Origin: Bog-950 sp046329535 | Lineage (GTDB): Bacteria; Bacteroidota; Bacteroidia; Chitinophagales; LD1 | Length of the DNA stretch: 64,000 nt | Assembly: GCA_046329535.1 (NCBI GenBank) | Contig: JAXLUN010000007.1 | Location: forward strand, 1 to 64,000 | Direction: 5' to 3' | Shown here: one piece after another, positions 51,481 to 61,066 of the stretch | Layout: each line of letters begins with the position of its first letter | How positions within the stretch are numbered: position 1 is the stretch's first letter | Program-made: the position numbers and the translations under genes | Notes under the pieces: generated by a model | What the model was told of the DNA's origin: nothing | Databases searched by the model: none | Seen by the model: only the letters and a program-made list of their open reading frames with translations

Positions 51481-52418
51481 CAGATATTCTGGGAAACACT
51501 AACGAAAATTTCATTCAAAACATCTGATGAATTATTACGAACAAATGTTTTACCTGTTAGTATTTCATATAGTTCTATATACCGACTGGTAATAACATCT
51601 ACAAATTCATCCGGCATAAAAGGCATAATCTGGCCGTCTTTCCCCTGAAATCCATTCGCCATCAGCCACTCACGCACAAACTCCTTACTTAATTGTTTTT
51701 GTGGCTCACCCATAGCTTGTCGGTCTTCATAACCCTCCAGATAAAAATAACGTGATGAATCAGGTGTGTGAATTTCATCAATCAGCATAACCTGACCATC
51801 ATGAATACCAAATTCATATTTCGTATCTACCAGAATCAATCCCCTTTCGTTCGCCATTTGTTGACCTCGCTCAAAAACAGCATGAGTATACTTTTCCATC
51901 TGAATATATACTGCCTCGCTAACCAAACCGCGTTTCAAAATATCTTCTCTGGAAATATCCTCATCATGTCCTTCCATGGCTTTGGTAGATGGGGTGATAA
52001 TATTAACCGGAAGCCTGTCATTTTCTTTTAACCCTTCGGGCAAAACAACTCCGCAAAGCAATCGCTTGCCAGCTTTATACTCTCTGGCTGCATGCCCGGC
52101 CAGGTAGCCTCTGATGACCATTTCTATTCGAACCGGTTCACATTTTTTGCCAATAGAAACATTGGGATGCGGAACTGCCAATAGCCAGTTAGGAACAATA
52201 TCTTTGGTAGCATTCAGAAAATGCTGGGCAATCTGATTCAAAACTGCTCCTTTGTGAGGAATGGGTTTCGGTAAAATATGATCAAATGCAGAGATACGGT
52301 CGGTAGCTATAATGGCAAGTTTGTCACCAATGGAGTATACATCTCTCACCTTGCCGTGATATACATTGGTCTGGTTGGGAAAACTGAAATTAGTTTCACG
52401 AATTGTTGCTGACTTCAT
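51480..52418 (-). CDS. purC: Phosphoribosylaminoimidazole-succinocarboxamide synthase
   Basis: 312 residues. GKVRDVYSIGDKLAIIATDRISAFDHILP is the SAICAR synthetase opening; EMVIRGYLAGHAAREY, LILVDTKYEFG and IDEIHTPDSSRYF are the nucleotide and product site motifs. It ligates aspartate to CAIR in purine synthesis (cytoplasm). The long single-domain form is the eukaryote-like/Bacteroidota type. Its start overlaps the phoH gene by 23 bp. Confidence 0.96.
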   Translation of the reverse strand: MKSATIRETNFSFPNQTNVYHGKVRDVYSIGDKLAIIATDRISAFDHILPKPIPHKGAVLNQIAQHFLNATKDIVPNWLLAVPHPNVSIGKKCEPVRIEMVIRGYLAGHAAREYKAGKRLLCGVVLPEGLKENDRLPVNIITPSTKAMEGHDEDISREDILKRGLVSEAVYIQMEKYTHAVFERGQQMANERGLILVDTKYEFGIHDGQVMLIDEIHTPDSSRYFYLEGYEDRQAMGEPQKQLSKEFVREWLMANGFQGKDGQIMPFMPDEFVDVITSRYIELYEILTGKTFVRNNSSDVLNEIFVSVSQNI

Positions 52419-53376
52419 CTATTGCTCGGGTTTCATTTAGTTTATCGTATGCCTTAATAATTTCTTTGACTAAACGGTGTCGAACTACATCCGTTTCATT
52501 GAGTGTAATCGTGGAAATACCTTCAATAGGTTTTAATATTCGCAAAGCCGTATAAAGTCCGGATTTCACTTTGGGAGGTAAATCAATCTGTGTTGGGTCG
52601 CCTGTTATCACACATTTTGAATTGGCTCCTATACGAGTCAGGAACATCTTCAACTGCATATCCGTGCAATTCTGAGCTTCATCCAAAAGAATAAATGAAT
52701 GATCGAGAGTTCTGCCTCGCATAAAGGCCAAAGGGGCGACTTCGATAATCCGGTTCTCCATAAAATACACCAGTTTATCCGGTGGTATCATATCATCCAG
52801 CGCATCATAAAGCGGGCGTAAATAAGGATCGATCTTCTCCTTCAAATCTCCGGGTAAAAAACCCAGGCTTTCACCAGCCTCTACAGCAGGTCGTGTTAGT
52901 ATTATTTTCTTAACGCTTTTTTCTTTTAACGCTTTAACGGCTAAAGCTACAGCAGTGTAAGTTTTACCAGTACCAGCGGGACCAATAGCAAATACAATAT
53001 CGTTCTTGGCACTCTCCTTCACCATTTGTAACTGGTTTTCGGTTCTTGCGCGTACCATTAATCCATTGTTCCCCTGAACGATAACATTGGCAGTATCTTT
53101 TGCCTTGGGTGCCGCTCTATCGTCATCATTTAGTACAATGGCCTCAATATTGTCTTCAGTCAGTTTGCCGAAGCGTTCAATATGCTGCACCATTCTTTCC
53201 ACTTTCTGCTTAAACACGGCAATATCACCTTCGCTGCCTTCAGCTTTAATGCTGCTGCCTCGCGAAACCATACGCAGCGTTGGAAAATTTTTCTTGATGT
53301 AGTTAAACCGTGAATTGTTTACCCCGAAGAAATCTACGGAGTCAATTCCTTCAATGTTGATGGTAATTTCTGTCAA
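52396..53376 (-). CDS. PhoH-family ATPase
   Basis: 326 residues. An N-terminal KH-like part (about 1-95) precedes the PhoH core with Walker A AIGPAGTGKTYTAVA, Walker B HSFILLDEAQNCT and GDPTQIDLPP. PhoH-like proteins are cytoplasmic NTPases linked to RNA metabolism. The order phoH-purC is common in this phylum. It is divergent from the SAM hydrolase gene. Confidence 0.92.
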   Translation of the reverse strand: MTEITINIEGIDSVDFFGVNNSRFNYIKKNFPTLRMVSRGSSIKAEGSEGDIAVFKQKVERMVQHIERFGKLTEDNIEAIVLNDDDRAAPKAKDTANVIVQGNNGLMVRARTENQLQMVKESAKNDIVFAIGPAGTGKTYTAVALAVKALKEKSVKKIILTRPAVEAGESLGFLPGDLKEKIDPYLRPLYDALDDMIPPDKLVYFMENRIIEVAPLAFMRGRTLDHSFILLDEAQNCTDMQLKMFLTRIGANSKCVITGDPTQIDLPPKVKSGLYTALRILKPIEGISTITLNETDVVRHRLVKEIIKAYDKLNETRAIDEVSNNS

Positions 53377-53522
53377 ATTAGTGTGGGTTTAGTGGTTCGA
53401 AGTTAGGTAAATGAACATGGAGAATACTGTCTATCAAAATATATCTATCCACATATTTTTCCACGTATCATAGTTTGATTCAAAAATGAATTGAAACAGA
53501 TTTGTGCACTACAATAAAATAA

Positions 53523-54293
53523 ATGGCCTTAGTTACTATTACTTCTGACTTAGGAATGCGAGATTATTATCTCGCTGCTCTGAAAGGCGCCATTATTACA
53601 CACAGCGAAATCACAAATATTATTGATATCACGAATGAAGTGAAAGCTTTCGATATTCGTGAAGCGGCATTTACCATCAGACATGCGTATAAGTATTTTC
53701 CGAAAGGCACGATACATATTGTGCATGTAAACTCTACCGAAGGCAGAGGTAAACTATTAGTTGCAGTGGTAGATGGCCACTATTTTATCACCTTCGATAA
53801 CGGATTGCTTTCACTGGCTTTTGAAAAAACTCCTCACCAGACCTATCAGGTAAACGAAGAGCTTCTGGAAAATAACTCATTATTATTTGAAGAAGCCATT
53901 GCCAAAGTCATTGAGTTGTTAAGTAAGGAATATACACCTAATGATTTTGCTCACTTAACCACCGAAACAATCAACTATCGCCTGTTGCAGCCGGTGAACA
54001 AGCCTGGCAATATAAGAGGTACTGTTATTTACATTGATCACTTTGGTAATGCGGTAACCAATATAACCCGCAGTATGTTTCAAGAATTTATCGGTGACCG
54101 TTCCATGCAGGTATTAACCAATGCAGCAAATACTGATGTAATCAGCCGCACCTACAGTGATGTAGAAGAAGGTGAAATGGTTTGCTTCTTCAATGCTTCT
54201 AATCTGCTGGAAATTGCCATCAATAAAGGTAAAGCAGAGAATTTGCTGGGTTTAAAAACTGATGTGTCTTCAGTCCTGATTATTACCGACTGA
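53523..54293 (+). CDS. S-adenosyl-L-methionine hydrolase (adenosine-forming), DUF62 family
   Basis: 256 residues. The opening LVTITSDLGMRDYYLAALKGAI holds the SD.G..D motif of SAM hydroxide adenosyltransferases; VIYIDHFGNAVTNIT and a C-terminal NKGKAENLLGL barrel follow. The family hydrolyses SAM to adenosine and methionine and is related to fluorinases. It is a single gene in the gap after phoH; its physiological role is unclear. Confidence 0.9.
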   Translation: MALVTITSDLGMRDYYLAALKGAIITHSEITNIIDITNEVKAFDIREAAFTIRHAYKYFPKGTIHIVHVNSTEGRGKLLVAVVDGHYFITFDNGLLSLAFEKTPHQTYQVNEELLENNSLLFEEAIAKVIELLSKEYTPNDFAHLTTETINYRLLQPVNKPGNIRGTVIYIDHFGNAVTNITRSMFQEFIGDRSMQVLTNAANTDVISRTYSDVEEGEMVCFFNASNLLEIAINKGKAENLLGLKTDVSSVLIITD

Positions 54294-54334
54294 TAGCATT
54301 TACAATTTCCCTTCCGCTTCAGATAATATGGGCC

Positions 54335-54358
54335 TTGCGATAAACATCGCGCAATAAT
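54335..54358 (+). terminator. Possible terminator after the SAM hydrolase gene
   Basis: GCGAT and ATCGC pair around an AAAC loop, with TTG/CAA extending the stem past a bulge, followed by TAATTTT. It is weak and lies right before the next gene. Confidence 0.35.
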
Positions 54359-54372
54359 TTTAACTTCGCCCG

Positions 54373-55188
54373 GTGACTTCTGCGCAGATAAAAAACTCTT
54401 TTAGCAGCATTGGAGAGGTGGATGCGGGTATTGCCCCTTCCAGCCTTGTTTTAAAACTATCGTTTTCAAATGATGCAGTTCGCTATTTCGTTAGCTCAAT
54501 AACACACAGTCAGATTATCTTTTTCGGCAACTATACACTTCACTATATTAACCAGGCATCTGAACTGGCGCAAAGGCTTGAAAAGATTTTCGAGAAAGAT
54601 GAAATACTGCAACTGCCTTTTGCTAAAGTATTGATTGGTGTAAATACTAATTACTCACTGGTGCCTGATGAATTTTCATTTATGATTAACCGGTTAGATC
54701 AGTTAACCAATCGCATTGATCAGACTGAACTTGTTTTTGAATGTTCTGATCAGGTTGTGTCGGTTCTAAAAAAACAGTATTCCGGTTTTGAACTAATACA
54801 CCTCAGCTCAACCTTTCTGAAGGTTCTTCCAAAATATAATAGTGAGAATGGAGAAAGACTTTTTGTAAACGTTGGCCCGAACTATCTGGACATTATTCGT
54901 TTTGACTCACTCAATAGGTTGAAGTTGCTGAATCGTTATTCTTACGAAGCAGCAACTGACTTTATTTATTATGTTCTTCTTTGTTGCGAAGAACTATCGA
55001 TTAACCGTGAAACCACTGAACTTTTATTAATCGGAGAGGTGGATATTCAAAGTAAAATATACGACTTATGTTACCGCTATTTTCGCCATATCTCTTTTAT
55101 TCAAAAACCGGAAGAAGTAAACTTCTCTAAAGCCTTTGATATTTTTCCAAAGCATCTTCATTTCAATCTTTACAATCTATCCCTATGA
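54373..55188 (+). CDS. DUF3822-family protein
   Basis: 271 residues from a GTG start at 54373. It has an ASKHA-like actin-fold feel (strand-rich, FVNVGPNYLDIIRF near residue 165, LLLIGEVD near 220), which is how I read DUF3822. It is followed by rsmD with a 4-bp overlap and then coaD, a gene order typical of Bacteroidota. No catalytic residues are recognised. Function unknown. Confidence 0.75.
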   Translation: MTSAQIKNSFSSIGEVDAGIAPSSLVLKLSFSNDAVRYFVSSITHSQIIFFGNYTLHYINQASELAQRLEKIFEKDEILQLPFAKVLIGVNTNYSLVPDEFSFMINRLDQLTNRIDQTELVFECSDQVVSVLKKQYSGFELIHLSSTFLKVLPKYNSENGERLFVNVGPNYLDIIRFDSLNRLKLLNRYSYEAATDFIYYVLLCCEELSINRETTELLLIGEVDIQSKIYDLCYRYFRHISFIQKPEEVNFSKAFDIFPKHLHFNLYNLSL

Positions 55189-55736
55189 GAGTAATTGGAG
55201 GAAGGCTCAAGAGTGTGCGTTTTGAACCTCCTAAAAACATACCAACCCGCCCCACCACAGATTTTGCAAAGGAAGGACTGTTCAACACATTAAATAACAG
55301 CTTTAATTTTGACAACATCAAAGTGCTCGACTTGTTTGGAGGCACAGGAAGTATAAGCTATGAGTTTTCATCCAGAGGGTGTGAGGATATTACTACTGTG
55401 GAAATATTTCCAAAGTGTGCAGACTTTATCAAAAAAACTGTTCTACAGCATCATCTGAAAGGAATGAAAGTTCTTCAAATGGATGTCTTTCGTTTTATAG
55501 AATCAACTCATGATAAGTATGATGTTATTTTCGCTGGTCCGCCATATCCACTTCCCAATTTAGACACCATACCAGATTTCATTTTCCAATACGGATTAGT
55601 GGAAGGCGAAGGTTGGTTTATTCTTGAACATAACCCCAATCATAAATTTGAAAAGCATCCGCATTTTTATAAATGCAAGAATTACGGCACTACTATATTT
55701 TCCATTTTTACCAACCAGATACAGACTCAAGCATAG
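55185..55736 (+). CDS. rsmD: 16S rRNA (guanine(966)-N2)-methyltransferase RsmD, catalytic motif altered
   Basis: 183 residues. MRVIGGRLKSVRFEPP and RPTTDFAKEGLFNTL are the family opening; SAM motif I is VLDLFGGTGSISYEF (47-61). Motif IV, which should be (D/N)PPY, reads AGPPY with Gly118 (GGT at 55536-55538). It methylates G966 of 16S rRNA in the 30S subunit. The rest of the protein is normal, so it is either a tolerated change, a true loss of activity, or a one-base sequencing error (GAT to GGT). coaD lies 57 bp downstream. Confidence 0.88.
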   Translation: MRVIGGRLKSVRFEPPKNIPTRPTTDFAKEGLFNTLNNSFNFDNIKVLDLFGGTGSISYEFSSRGCEDITTVEIFPKCADFIKKTVLQHHLKGMKVLQMDVFRFIESTHDKYDVIFAGPPYPLPNLDTIPDFIFQYGLVEGEGWFILEHNPNHKFEKHPHFYKCKNYGTTIFSIFTNQIQTQA

Positions 55737-55793
55737 ATTGTCTTTTTACAATTCTGTGACTATAGAAACAACAATTACATTTAATTTCATGAC

Positions 55794-56261
55794 ATGAAAA
55801 AGATTGCAGTTTTTCCAGGCTCATTCGACCCCATAACCATTGGCCATGCCGACATTGTCAAGAGAGCACTACCGCTTTTCGATGAAATCATTATTGCTAT
55901 TGGAAGCAACTCGCAGAAGCAAAGCCTTTTTACACTAGAGAAAAGAATTGAATGGATAAAGCTTGTTTTCAAGAATGAGAAAAAGATCAAAGTAGAGGGC
56001 TATGAGGGGTTAACCGTCAATTTTTGTGAGAAGAAAAAGGCCAGTTATCTGCTTAGGGGAATACGTAATGCGGGAGATTTTGAATACGAAAAAACAATTG
56101 CGCACCTAAATCATGACATGCTTCCGCAATTGGAAACTATCCTTATAGTATCTCGACCCGAGTTGTCTTCTATTTCCTCTACCATTGTACGTGAGATAAT
56201 TAGAGGTAAAGGGAAAATTGGAAAGTTTGTGCCAAAAGAAATTATTAAGGACTTTAAATAG
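55794..56261 (+). CDS. coaD: Pantetheine-phosphate adenylyltransferase
   Basis: 155 residues. AVFPGSFDPITIGHADIVKRA contains the T/HxGH nucleotidyltransferase motif; YLLRGIRNAGDFEYE and the closing SSTIVREIIRGKG (ISSTxxR) are further landmarks. It catalyses the penultimate step of coenzyme A synthesis in the cytoplasm. The next gene begins 4 bp after its stop. Confidence 0.96.
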   Translation: MKKIAVFPGSFDPITIGHADIVKRALPLFDEIIIAIGSNSQKQSLFTLEKRIEWIKLVFKNEKKIKVEGYEGLTVNFCEKKKASYLLRGIRNAGDFEYEKTIAHLNHDMLPQLETILIVSRPELSSISSTIVREIIRGKGKIGKFVPKEIIKDFK

Positions 56262-56265
56262 CTGA

Positions 56266-57084
56266 ATGCGGGCATTGATATCAATGATGTTTCTGCTACT
56301 GTTAGCAGGATTTATACAGGCTCAAAACAAGAGCAGAGCAACTGATTTGGCTAAACAGGAGTATATTATCAGTCAGGCGGAGATAGATACTACACCTCTA
56401 CGAGATAAAGCTTCGCAAACGTTACGCAGCCTTCGTAAAGGAGCGGTTATTGTTCGTTTAAAAACTAATCTTAAAAGTATAGAAGCTTATCGCAAAGCTG
56501 GGCAACCGGATATTGCTGATAGAATTGAAGCCGATAGAAAAAAGCAGAATCAGAAAATGTATCGAGCTTTTCAAAACAACTTTCTTTTCTGTAAGGTGTA
56601 TTTCATTTACGCGAATGAAACTGAAGAATTTAATAAAGGTAATCGCAAAATATTTTTGAATGAAGACCTGCAACATGACACCTCGGTTGTTTTTACAGAT
56701 ACTAACTTTGTATTTTGTGAATATGGCAGCGTTGAGGCATTCTCTAAATTTGATGATTACAAAGCTCCTGCGGTAGGAACTGGCGGGCTAGGCACCTACA
56801 TAGATCCTAAAACCAACAGAATTCAAGACTCAGTTTCTTTCAGAACATCTACTTCACCGGCAACTACCAGCGGACTTGTATTTCTGGATAAAGAATTACA
56901 TCAGCTACACCGCCCTTTTCCTTTTGTGGAAGGTGTATACATGGATAATTATGATGCTCCCATTCGAATGCTCAACCGGGAGATGGAGCGGGCTTATGGA
57001 AGACTGGTGATTAGACGCGACTTTAATGAACAAATGAAGAAAGAGCGCAAAAGACAAAAAGAACTGTTGAAACAATACAAATGA
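56266..57084 (+). CDS. Conserved exported protein of unknown function
   Basis: 272 residues. A signal peptide (about 1-18, ending IQAQ) is followed by a mostly helical charged region (KGAVIVRLKTNLKSIEAYRKAG) and a mixed alpha/beta part, ending in a very basic helix (KKERKRQKELLKQYK). No domain is recognised. It lies between coaD and lipB (4-bp overlap), so it is co-transcribed. Probably periplasmic. Confidence 0.65.
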   Translation: MRALISMMFLLLLAGFIQAQNKSRATDLAKQEYIISQAEIDTTPLRDKASQTLRSLRKGAVIVRLKTNLKSIEAYRKAGQPDIADRIEADRKKQNQKMYRAFQNNFLFCKVYFIYANETEEFNKGNRKIFLNEDLQHDTSVVFTDTNFVFCEYGSVEAFSKFDDYKAPAVGTGGLGTYIDPKTNRIQDSVSFRTSTSPATTSGLVFLDKELHQLHRPFPFVEGVYMDNYDAPIRMLNREMERAYGRLVIRRDFNEQMKKERKRQKELLKQYK

Positions 57085-57755
57085 GCAAGCTCCATGTTCT
57101 GGATACTGGCTTGAAGAAATATTTAGAGGTTCTTGCCCTGCAAGAAGAGCTATTTAATAGAAATATTGACCTAAAACTCCGGAATCAAACCACAAAGCAT
57201 TATCTGATACTTTGTCAGCATGAACCTGTTTTTACGCTAGGCAAAAGCGGCAAGCGCGAAAACATCTTAGTAAGTGATGAAGAAATGAATGCCGAGTTTT
57301 ACCGTGTTAACCGTGGTGGAGATGTTACCTTTCATGGTCCCGGGCAGTTAGTTGTTTATCCTATTCTTGATTTAGAAAACCTGCATATTGGTTTAGCAGA
57401 GTATATTCATCGCATAGAAGAAACTATTATTCAATTACTGAACGAATTCGGGGTAACTGGAGAACGAATCGAAGGAGCGGCAGGCATCTGGTTGAGAGGG
57501 CATATAGATAGAAAGATTTGTGCTATTGGCGTAAAAGCAAGCCGCAATGTAACCATGCATGGGCTTGCATTGAATGTAAATACCGACTTATCCTATTTCA
57601 ACAAAATTATTGCCTGTGGATTGGAAGGCAAAGAGACTACATCATTGTACAAAGAGTTGAATGAAGAGATAACTATGGCCAGTGTCATTGAAATTTTCAT
57701 TCATAAATTCTGTCGGGTGTTCTCAATGGAATACGATAAGATATCAGTAGTTTAA
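57081..57755 (+). CDS. lipB: Octanoyl-[ACP]:protein N-octanoyltransferase
   Basis: 224 residues. The BPL/LplA-LipB fold is seen as RGGDVTFHGPGQLVVYPI (about 75-92), the substrate-binding Lys in ICAIGVKASRN and the catalytic Cys in IIACGLEGK. It moves octanoyl from ACP to lipoyl domains. It ends 4 bp into the convergent lipA gene; lipA would complete the lipoate pathway. Confidence 0.95.
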   Translation: MSKLHVLDTGLKKYLEVLALQEELFNRNIDLKLRNQTTKHYLILCQHEPVFTLGKSGKRENILVSDEEMNAEFYRVNRGGDVTFHGPGQLVVYPILDLENLHIGLAEYIHRIEETIIQLLNEFGVTGERIEGAAGIWLRGHIDRKICAIGVKASRNVTMHGLALNVNTDLSYFNKIIACGLEGKETTSLYKELNEEITMASVIEIFIHKFCRVFSMEYDKISVV

Positions 57756-58621
57756 ATGAGATGCTTTTCAGCGTGGTAGCTACTTCTTACCATCGGTCCG
57801 CTTTCCACATACCGAAAGCCCTTTGACAAAGCTATTTCTTTATATCGATTAAAATCTTCAGGAGTAACATAACGGACAACCGGCAAATGCTTTCGGGTTG
57901 GTTGCAGATACTGCCCCAGCGTAAGGATATCAACTTTAGAGTCTCTTAAATCATCCATCGATTCAAACAACTCTTCATCGGTTTCACCCAAACCAAGCAT
58001 AATTCCACTCTTGGTTCTTTCAATACCGCCATCTTTCAGTTGCAGTAAAACCTCCAGGCTGCGCTCATATCTAGCCTGTATTCTCACTTCACGTGTCAAC
58101 CGCTTAACAGTTTCAAGATTATGCGAAACAACTTCCGGCTTTACTTCTATAATTCGCTGAAGGTTTTCCAGGTTTCCTTTAAAATCGGGAATTAGCGTCT
58201 CCATCGTTACACCAGGATTATGTCTGCGAATAGCACGTATAGTAGCTGCCCATATTTTAGAGCCCCCGTCAATTAAATCATCCCGATCTACAGAGGTGAT
58301 AACCACATGCTTCAGTCCCATTAATTTGACCGATTCAGCAACCCGCATCGGTTCAGTTATATCCACCACTTCCGGATTACCCGTAGCAACGTTACAAAAC
58401 ATGCAGGAACGAGTACAGGTATTTCCAAGAATCATCAGTGTTGCTGTCTTTGCCCCCCAGCATTCCGTCTGGTTAGGGCATTTTCCGCTTTCACATATAG
58501 TATGCAATTTGTGCTGCTCTACATTCTGCTTCACCTCACTAAACTCCTGACCCGAAGGGAGTTTTATTTTGAGCCAGTCCGGCTTCGTAATGCGCGAGGC
58601 AGACTTAATTGTTTCTGACAT
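57752..58621 (-). CDS. lipA: Lipoyl synthase (radical SAM)
   Basis: 289 residues. The auxiliary cluster motif CESGKCPNQTEC (about 43-54) and the radical-SAM motif CTRSCMFC (72-79) are present, as is the RSSYHA serine ligand at the C-terminus. It inserts two sulfurs into octanoyl-lipoyl domains. Its 3' end overlaps lipB tail-to-tail by 4 bp, an unusual arrangement for two genes of one pathway. Confidence 0.96.
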   Translation of the reverse strand: MSETIKSASRITKPDWLKIKLPSGQEFSEVKQNVEQHKLHTICESGKCPNQTECWGAKTATLMILGNTCTRSCMFCNVATGNPEVVDITEPMRVAESVKLMGLKHVVITSVDRDDLIDGGSKIWAATIRAIRRHNPGVTMETLIPDFKGNLENLQRIIEVKPEVVSHNLETVKRLTREVRIQARYERSLEVLLQLKDGGIERTKSGIMLGLGETDEELFESMDDLRDSKVDILTLGQYLQPTRKHLPVVRYVTPEDFNRYKEIALSKGFRYVESGPMVRSSYHAEKHLI

Positions 58622-58714
58622 GTGGCAAACTTAATTCATTTACAGAAATGTATTCAACTTCCATGTTCATGTCAATTCAAAATAATTTGTGTCATTTGCC
58701 ATTCAATAATAAGC

Positions 58715-60001
58715 ATGAGTAAATTCCCTATTCATTACAAAATTTTAGCCGGAATGTTCATTGGCACCATAGCCGGAGTACTGGTTCAGCTATCGGGAGT
58801 AGACGGAGCTACCATTGTCGCCATCAATAAATGGATAAAGCCTATTGGTGATATTTTTCTCCGACTCATTTTCATGATGGTTATACCACTCATATTCTGC
58901 GCGCTCATCTTGGGAGTTGGCGAGTTGGGTGATGTAAAGAAGCTAGGGCGAATCGGGGTGCGAACTTTGGCCTACACCATTTTAGTTTCTATGATTTCCG
59001 TTTTTATAGGTATAGGCATGGTTCAATTGATCAAGCCTGGAAGTAATATTCCGGAAGAAAGCAGGCTTAAACTGATTGCTCAATACAACGATAAAATTGA
59101 AACCATTAAGCAGAATGCCGGTACAGGGTCGGAGAAATCGTTTGGTGAAATCATCGTTTCTATGATTCCGAAAAACCCGATGGAGGACATGGTTAATGCC
59201 TTTAACCCAGAATACAAAGGAGGCGGAGTTTTGGCCGTTATGTTTTTTGCGCTGATGCTGGGTGTAGCGCTGATCAGTTTGCAAAGCGAAAAAGTAGATG
59301 CATTTAGAAATACGATTGAAGGGTTCTATGAGCTGATTATGAAAGTTATCAGCATGGTCATGAACTTTGCTCCGTATGGAGTTGCTGCGCTTCTGTTTGT
59401 CTTAATATCATCAACCGGCTGGGGTGTTATGCTGGCTCTGGGTAAATATATGGCCGTGGTTATAGCTGCCCTTGCCATACATCAGTTCATTACCTATCCG
59501 TTAATTCTTTGGTTCTTTGCCAAAACTAATCCGCTTCACTTTTTCCGCAACATCAGCGATGTAATGCTTACCGCATTTTCTACCAGCAGTAGTAATGCAA
59601 CCTTACCTACAGCTATCAGAGCCGCCAATGAAAAATTAAAACTGCCTAAAGAAGTAAGCCACTTTGTATTAACGGTGGGTAGCACTGCCAACCAAAACGG
59701 CACCGCCTTGTTTGAGGGGGTAACCGTATTGTTTCTGGCGCAGTGTTTTCAAATCGATCTTTCGTTAAGTCAACAGATATCGGTGGTTATTTCCTGTATA
59801 ATTGCAGGCATTGGTACAGCAGGTGTGCCAGGCGGGTCCTTACCGGTTGTAGCCATCATTCTGGTATCGGTCGGAGTACCAGCCGAAGCAATCGGAATTA
59901 TTATTGGCGTTGACCGTATTTTGGATATGTGTAGAACCGTATTAAATGTAACCGGAGATTTAACCGCAGCGGTAGTAATCAGTAATTGGGAAGAAAAATA
60001 G
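58715..60001 (+). CDS. Dicarboxylate/amino acid:cation symporter (DAACS family)
   Basis: 428 residues from the ATG at 58715; the GTG at 58622 lies at the lipA start and its extension is unlikely. The product has eight or more membrane helices, the serine-rich re-entrant motif AFSTSSSNATLPTA and the NQNGTALFEGV and GTAGVPGGS loops of the GltP/DctA family. It takes up glutamate, aspartate or C4-dicarboxylates with H+ or Na+ through the inner membrane. The SCO gene follows 4 bp later, perhaps by chance. Confidence 0.9.
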   Translation: MSKFPIHYKILAGMFIGTIAGVLVQLSGVDGATIVAINKWIKPIGDIFLRLIFMMVIPLIFCALILGVGELGDVKKLGRIGVRTLAYTILVSMISVFIGIGMVQLIKPGSNIPEESRLKLIAQYNDKIETIKQNAGTGSEKSFGEIIVSMIPKNPMEDMVNAFNPEYKGGGVLAVMFFALMLGVALISLQSEKVDAFRNTIEGFYELIMKVISMVMNFAPYGVAALLFVLISSTGWGVMLALGKYMAVVIAALAIHQFITYPLILWFFAKTNPLHFFRNISDVMLTAFSTSSSNATLPTAIRAANEKLKLPKEVSHFVLTVGSTANQNGTALFEGVTVLFLAQCFQIDLSLSQQISVVISCIIAGIGTAGVPGGSLPVVAIILVSVGVPAEAIGIIIGVDRILDMCRTVLNVTGDLTAAVVISNWEEK

Positions 60002-60005
60002 ACTT

Positions 60006-60635
60006 ATGAAAATTCAATTGGGTATAGCAGTTATCTTTTTGCTGAGCTTAAACAGTTGTAGTGATGACAAGTTGCCGGTTTACGGAAACAAATTAGCCAT
60101 AACCCGAATAATCAATGGTCAGCAATTGACCGATAGTATAGACTACACGCTTCCTTCATTTTCCTACTTCGATCAGGATAGCAACCTGGTAGATAGCAAT
60201 GTAACCAGGCGTAAAATATTGGTTACCGAATTCTTTTTTACGGCTTGTCCCAGTATTTGCCCCAAAATGCAGGCACAGATGTTAAGGGTATACGAGAAAT
60301 ATAAGTCAAACCCTGATGTAATAATTCTTGCCTTTACTATAGACCCGGCTAGAGATAGTGTCGGTAAACTGAATGCCTATGCCGCAAAACTAGGTATAGA
60401 AAGCTGTAAATGGCATTTGCTTACAGGCGGAAAAGATTCTATCTACTCGCTGGCAGAATCATTTTTAGTAAGTGCAGCCGAAGATCCGGATGCCCCGGGT
60501 GGACATGTCCACAGCGGCAACTTTATTCTCAGTGATAAAAAGGGGCGTCTGAGAGGATATTATGATGGCGTAAAAGAAGAAAGTGTAGATAAGCTGCTAA
60601 AAGAATTGGATTTACTATTGGAAGAAAAGGAATGA
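60006..60635 (+). CDS. SCO1/SenC-family copper chaperone lipoprotein
   Basis: 209 residues. The lipobox LNSC gives Cys18. The thioredoxin fold carries the copper-binding TACPSICPKM (CxxxC, about 79-88) and the distal His in GGHVHSGNF (about 162-170). It delivers copper to cytochrome c oxidase CuA, or acts as a thiol reductase, in the periplasm. It overlaps the cytochrome c gene by 4 bp. Confidence 0.9.
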   Translation: MKIQLGIAVIFLLSLNSCSDDKLPVYGNKLAITRIINGQQLTDSIDYTLPSFSYFDQDSNLVDSNVTRRKILVTEFFFTACPSICPKMQAQMLRVYEKYKSNPDVIILAFTIDPARDSVGKLNAYAAKLGIESCKWHLLTGGKDSIYSLAESFLVSAAEDPDAPGGHVHSGNFILSDKKGRLRGYYDGVKEESVDKLLKELDLLLEEKE

Positions 60636-61066
60636 AAATTCGTTCAATTAAACCCGCACAAGTTATCAGATACCTGGCTCCATTTGCCATTGTACTCATC
60701 ATAGGCATTTTTATAGCCAACTTTATTACCCATGGCAGCATACAACACCCAGGCAAAAGCACGTATGAAAGCAAATGCTCTCAATGCCACGGGGATAAAG
60801 GGGAAGGAATCAAAGTATTAATTCCACCACTCTACCATTCAGATTTTGCCCGACAAAATTTTGACTCTATCCCCTGTTGGTTGAAAAACGGAATGAATCA
60901 CTCCATCACGGTTAACGGAGTATTATACGACCAACCTATGTATGGTTTAGAAATGGATGAAATTCAGATAGCCAATGTGATGAACTACATCGACAAAGAA
61001 ATGCTGAATGGCGGTAAGGAAATAAACTCCCGGCAAGTCAAAGAGATGCTAAAAGGCTGCCGGTAA
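60632..61066 (+). CDS. Membrane-anchored cytochrome c
   Basis: 144 residues. An N-terminal membrane anchor (about 13-33) is followed by heme motif CSQCH (49-53) and a methionine-rich distal region (YDQPMYGLEMDE, Met as axial ligand). It is a class I, single-heme, periplasmic electron carrier. Pairing with SCO points to a role near a terminal oxidase or in copper-linked respiration. Confidence 0.88.
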   Translation: MKIRSIKPAQVIRYLAPFAIVLIIGIFIANFITHGSIQHPGKSTYESKCSQCHGDKGEGIKVLIPPLYHSDFARQNFDSIPCWLKNGMNHSITVNGVLYDQPMYGLEMDEIQIANVMNYIDKEMLNGGKEINSRQVKEMLKGCR

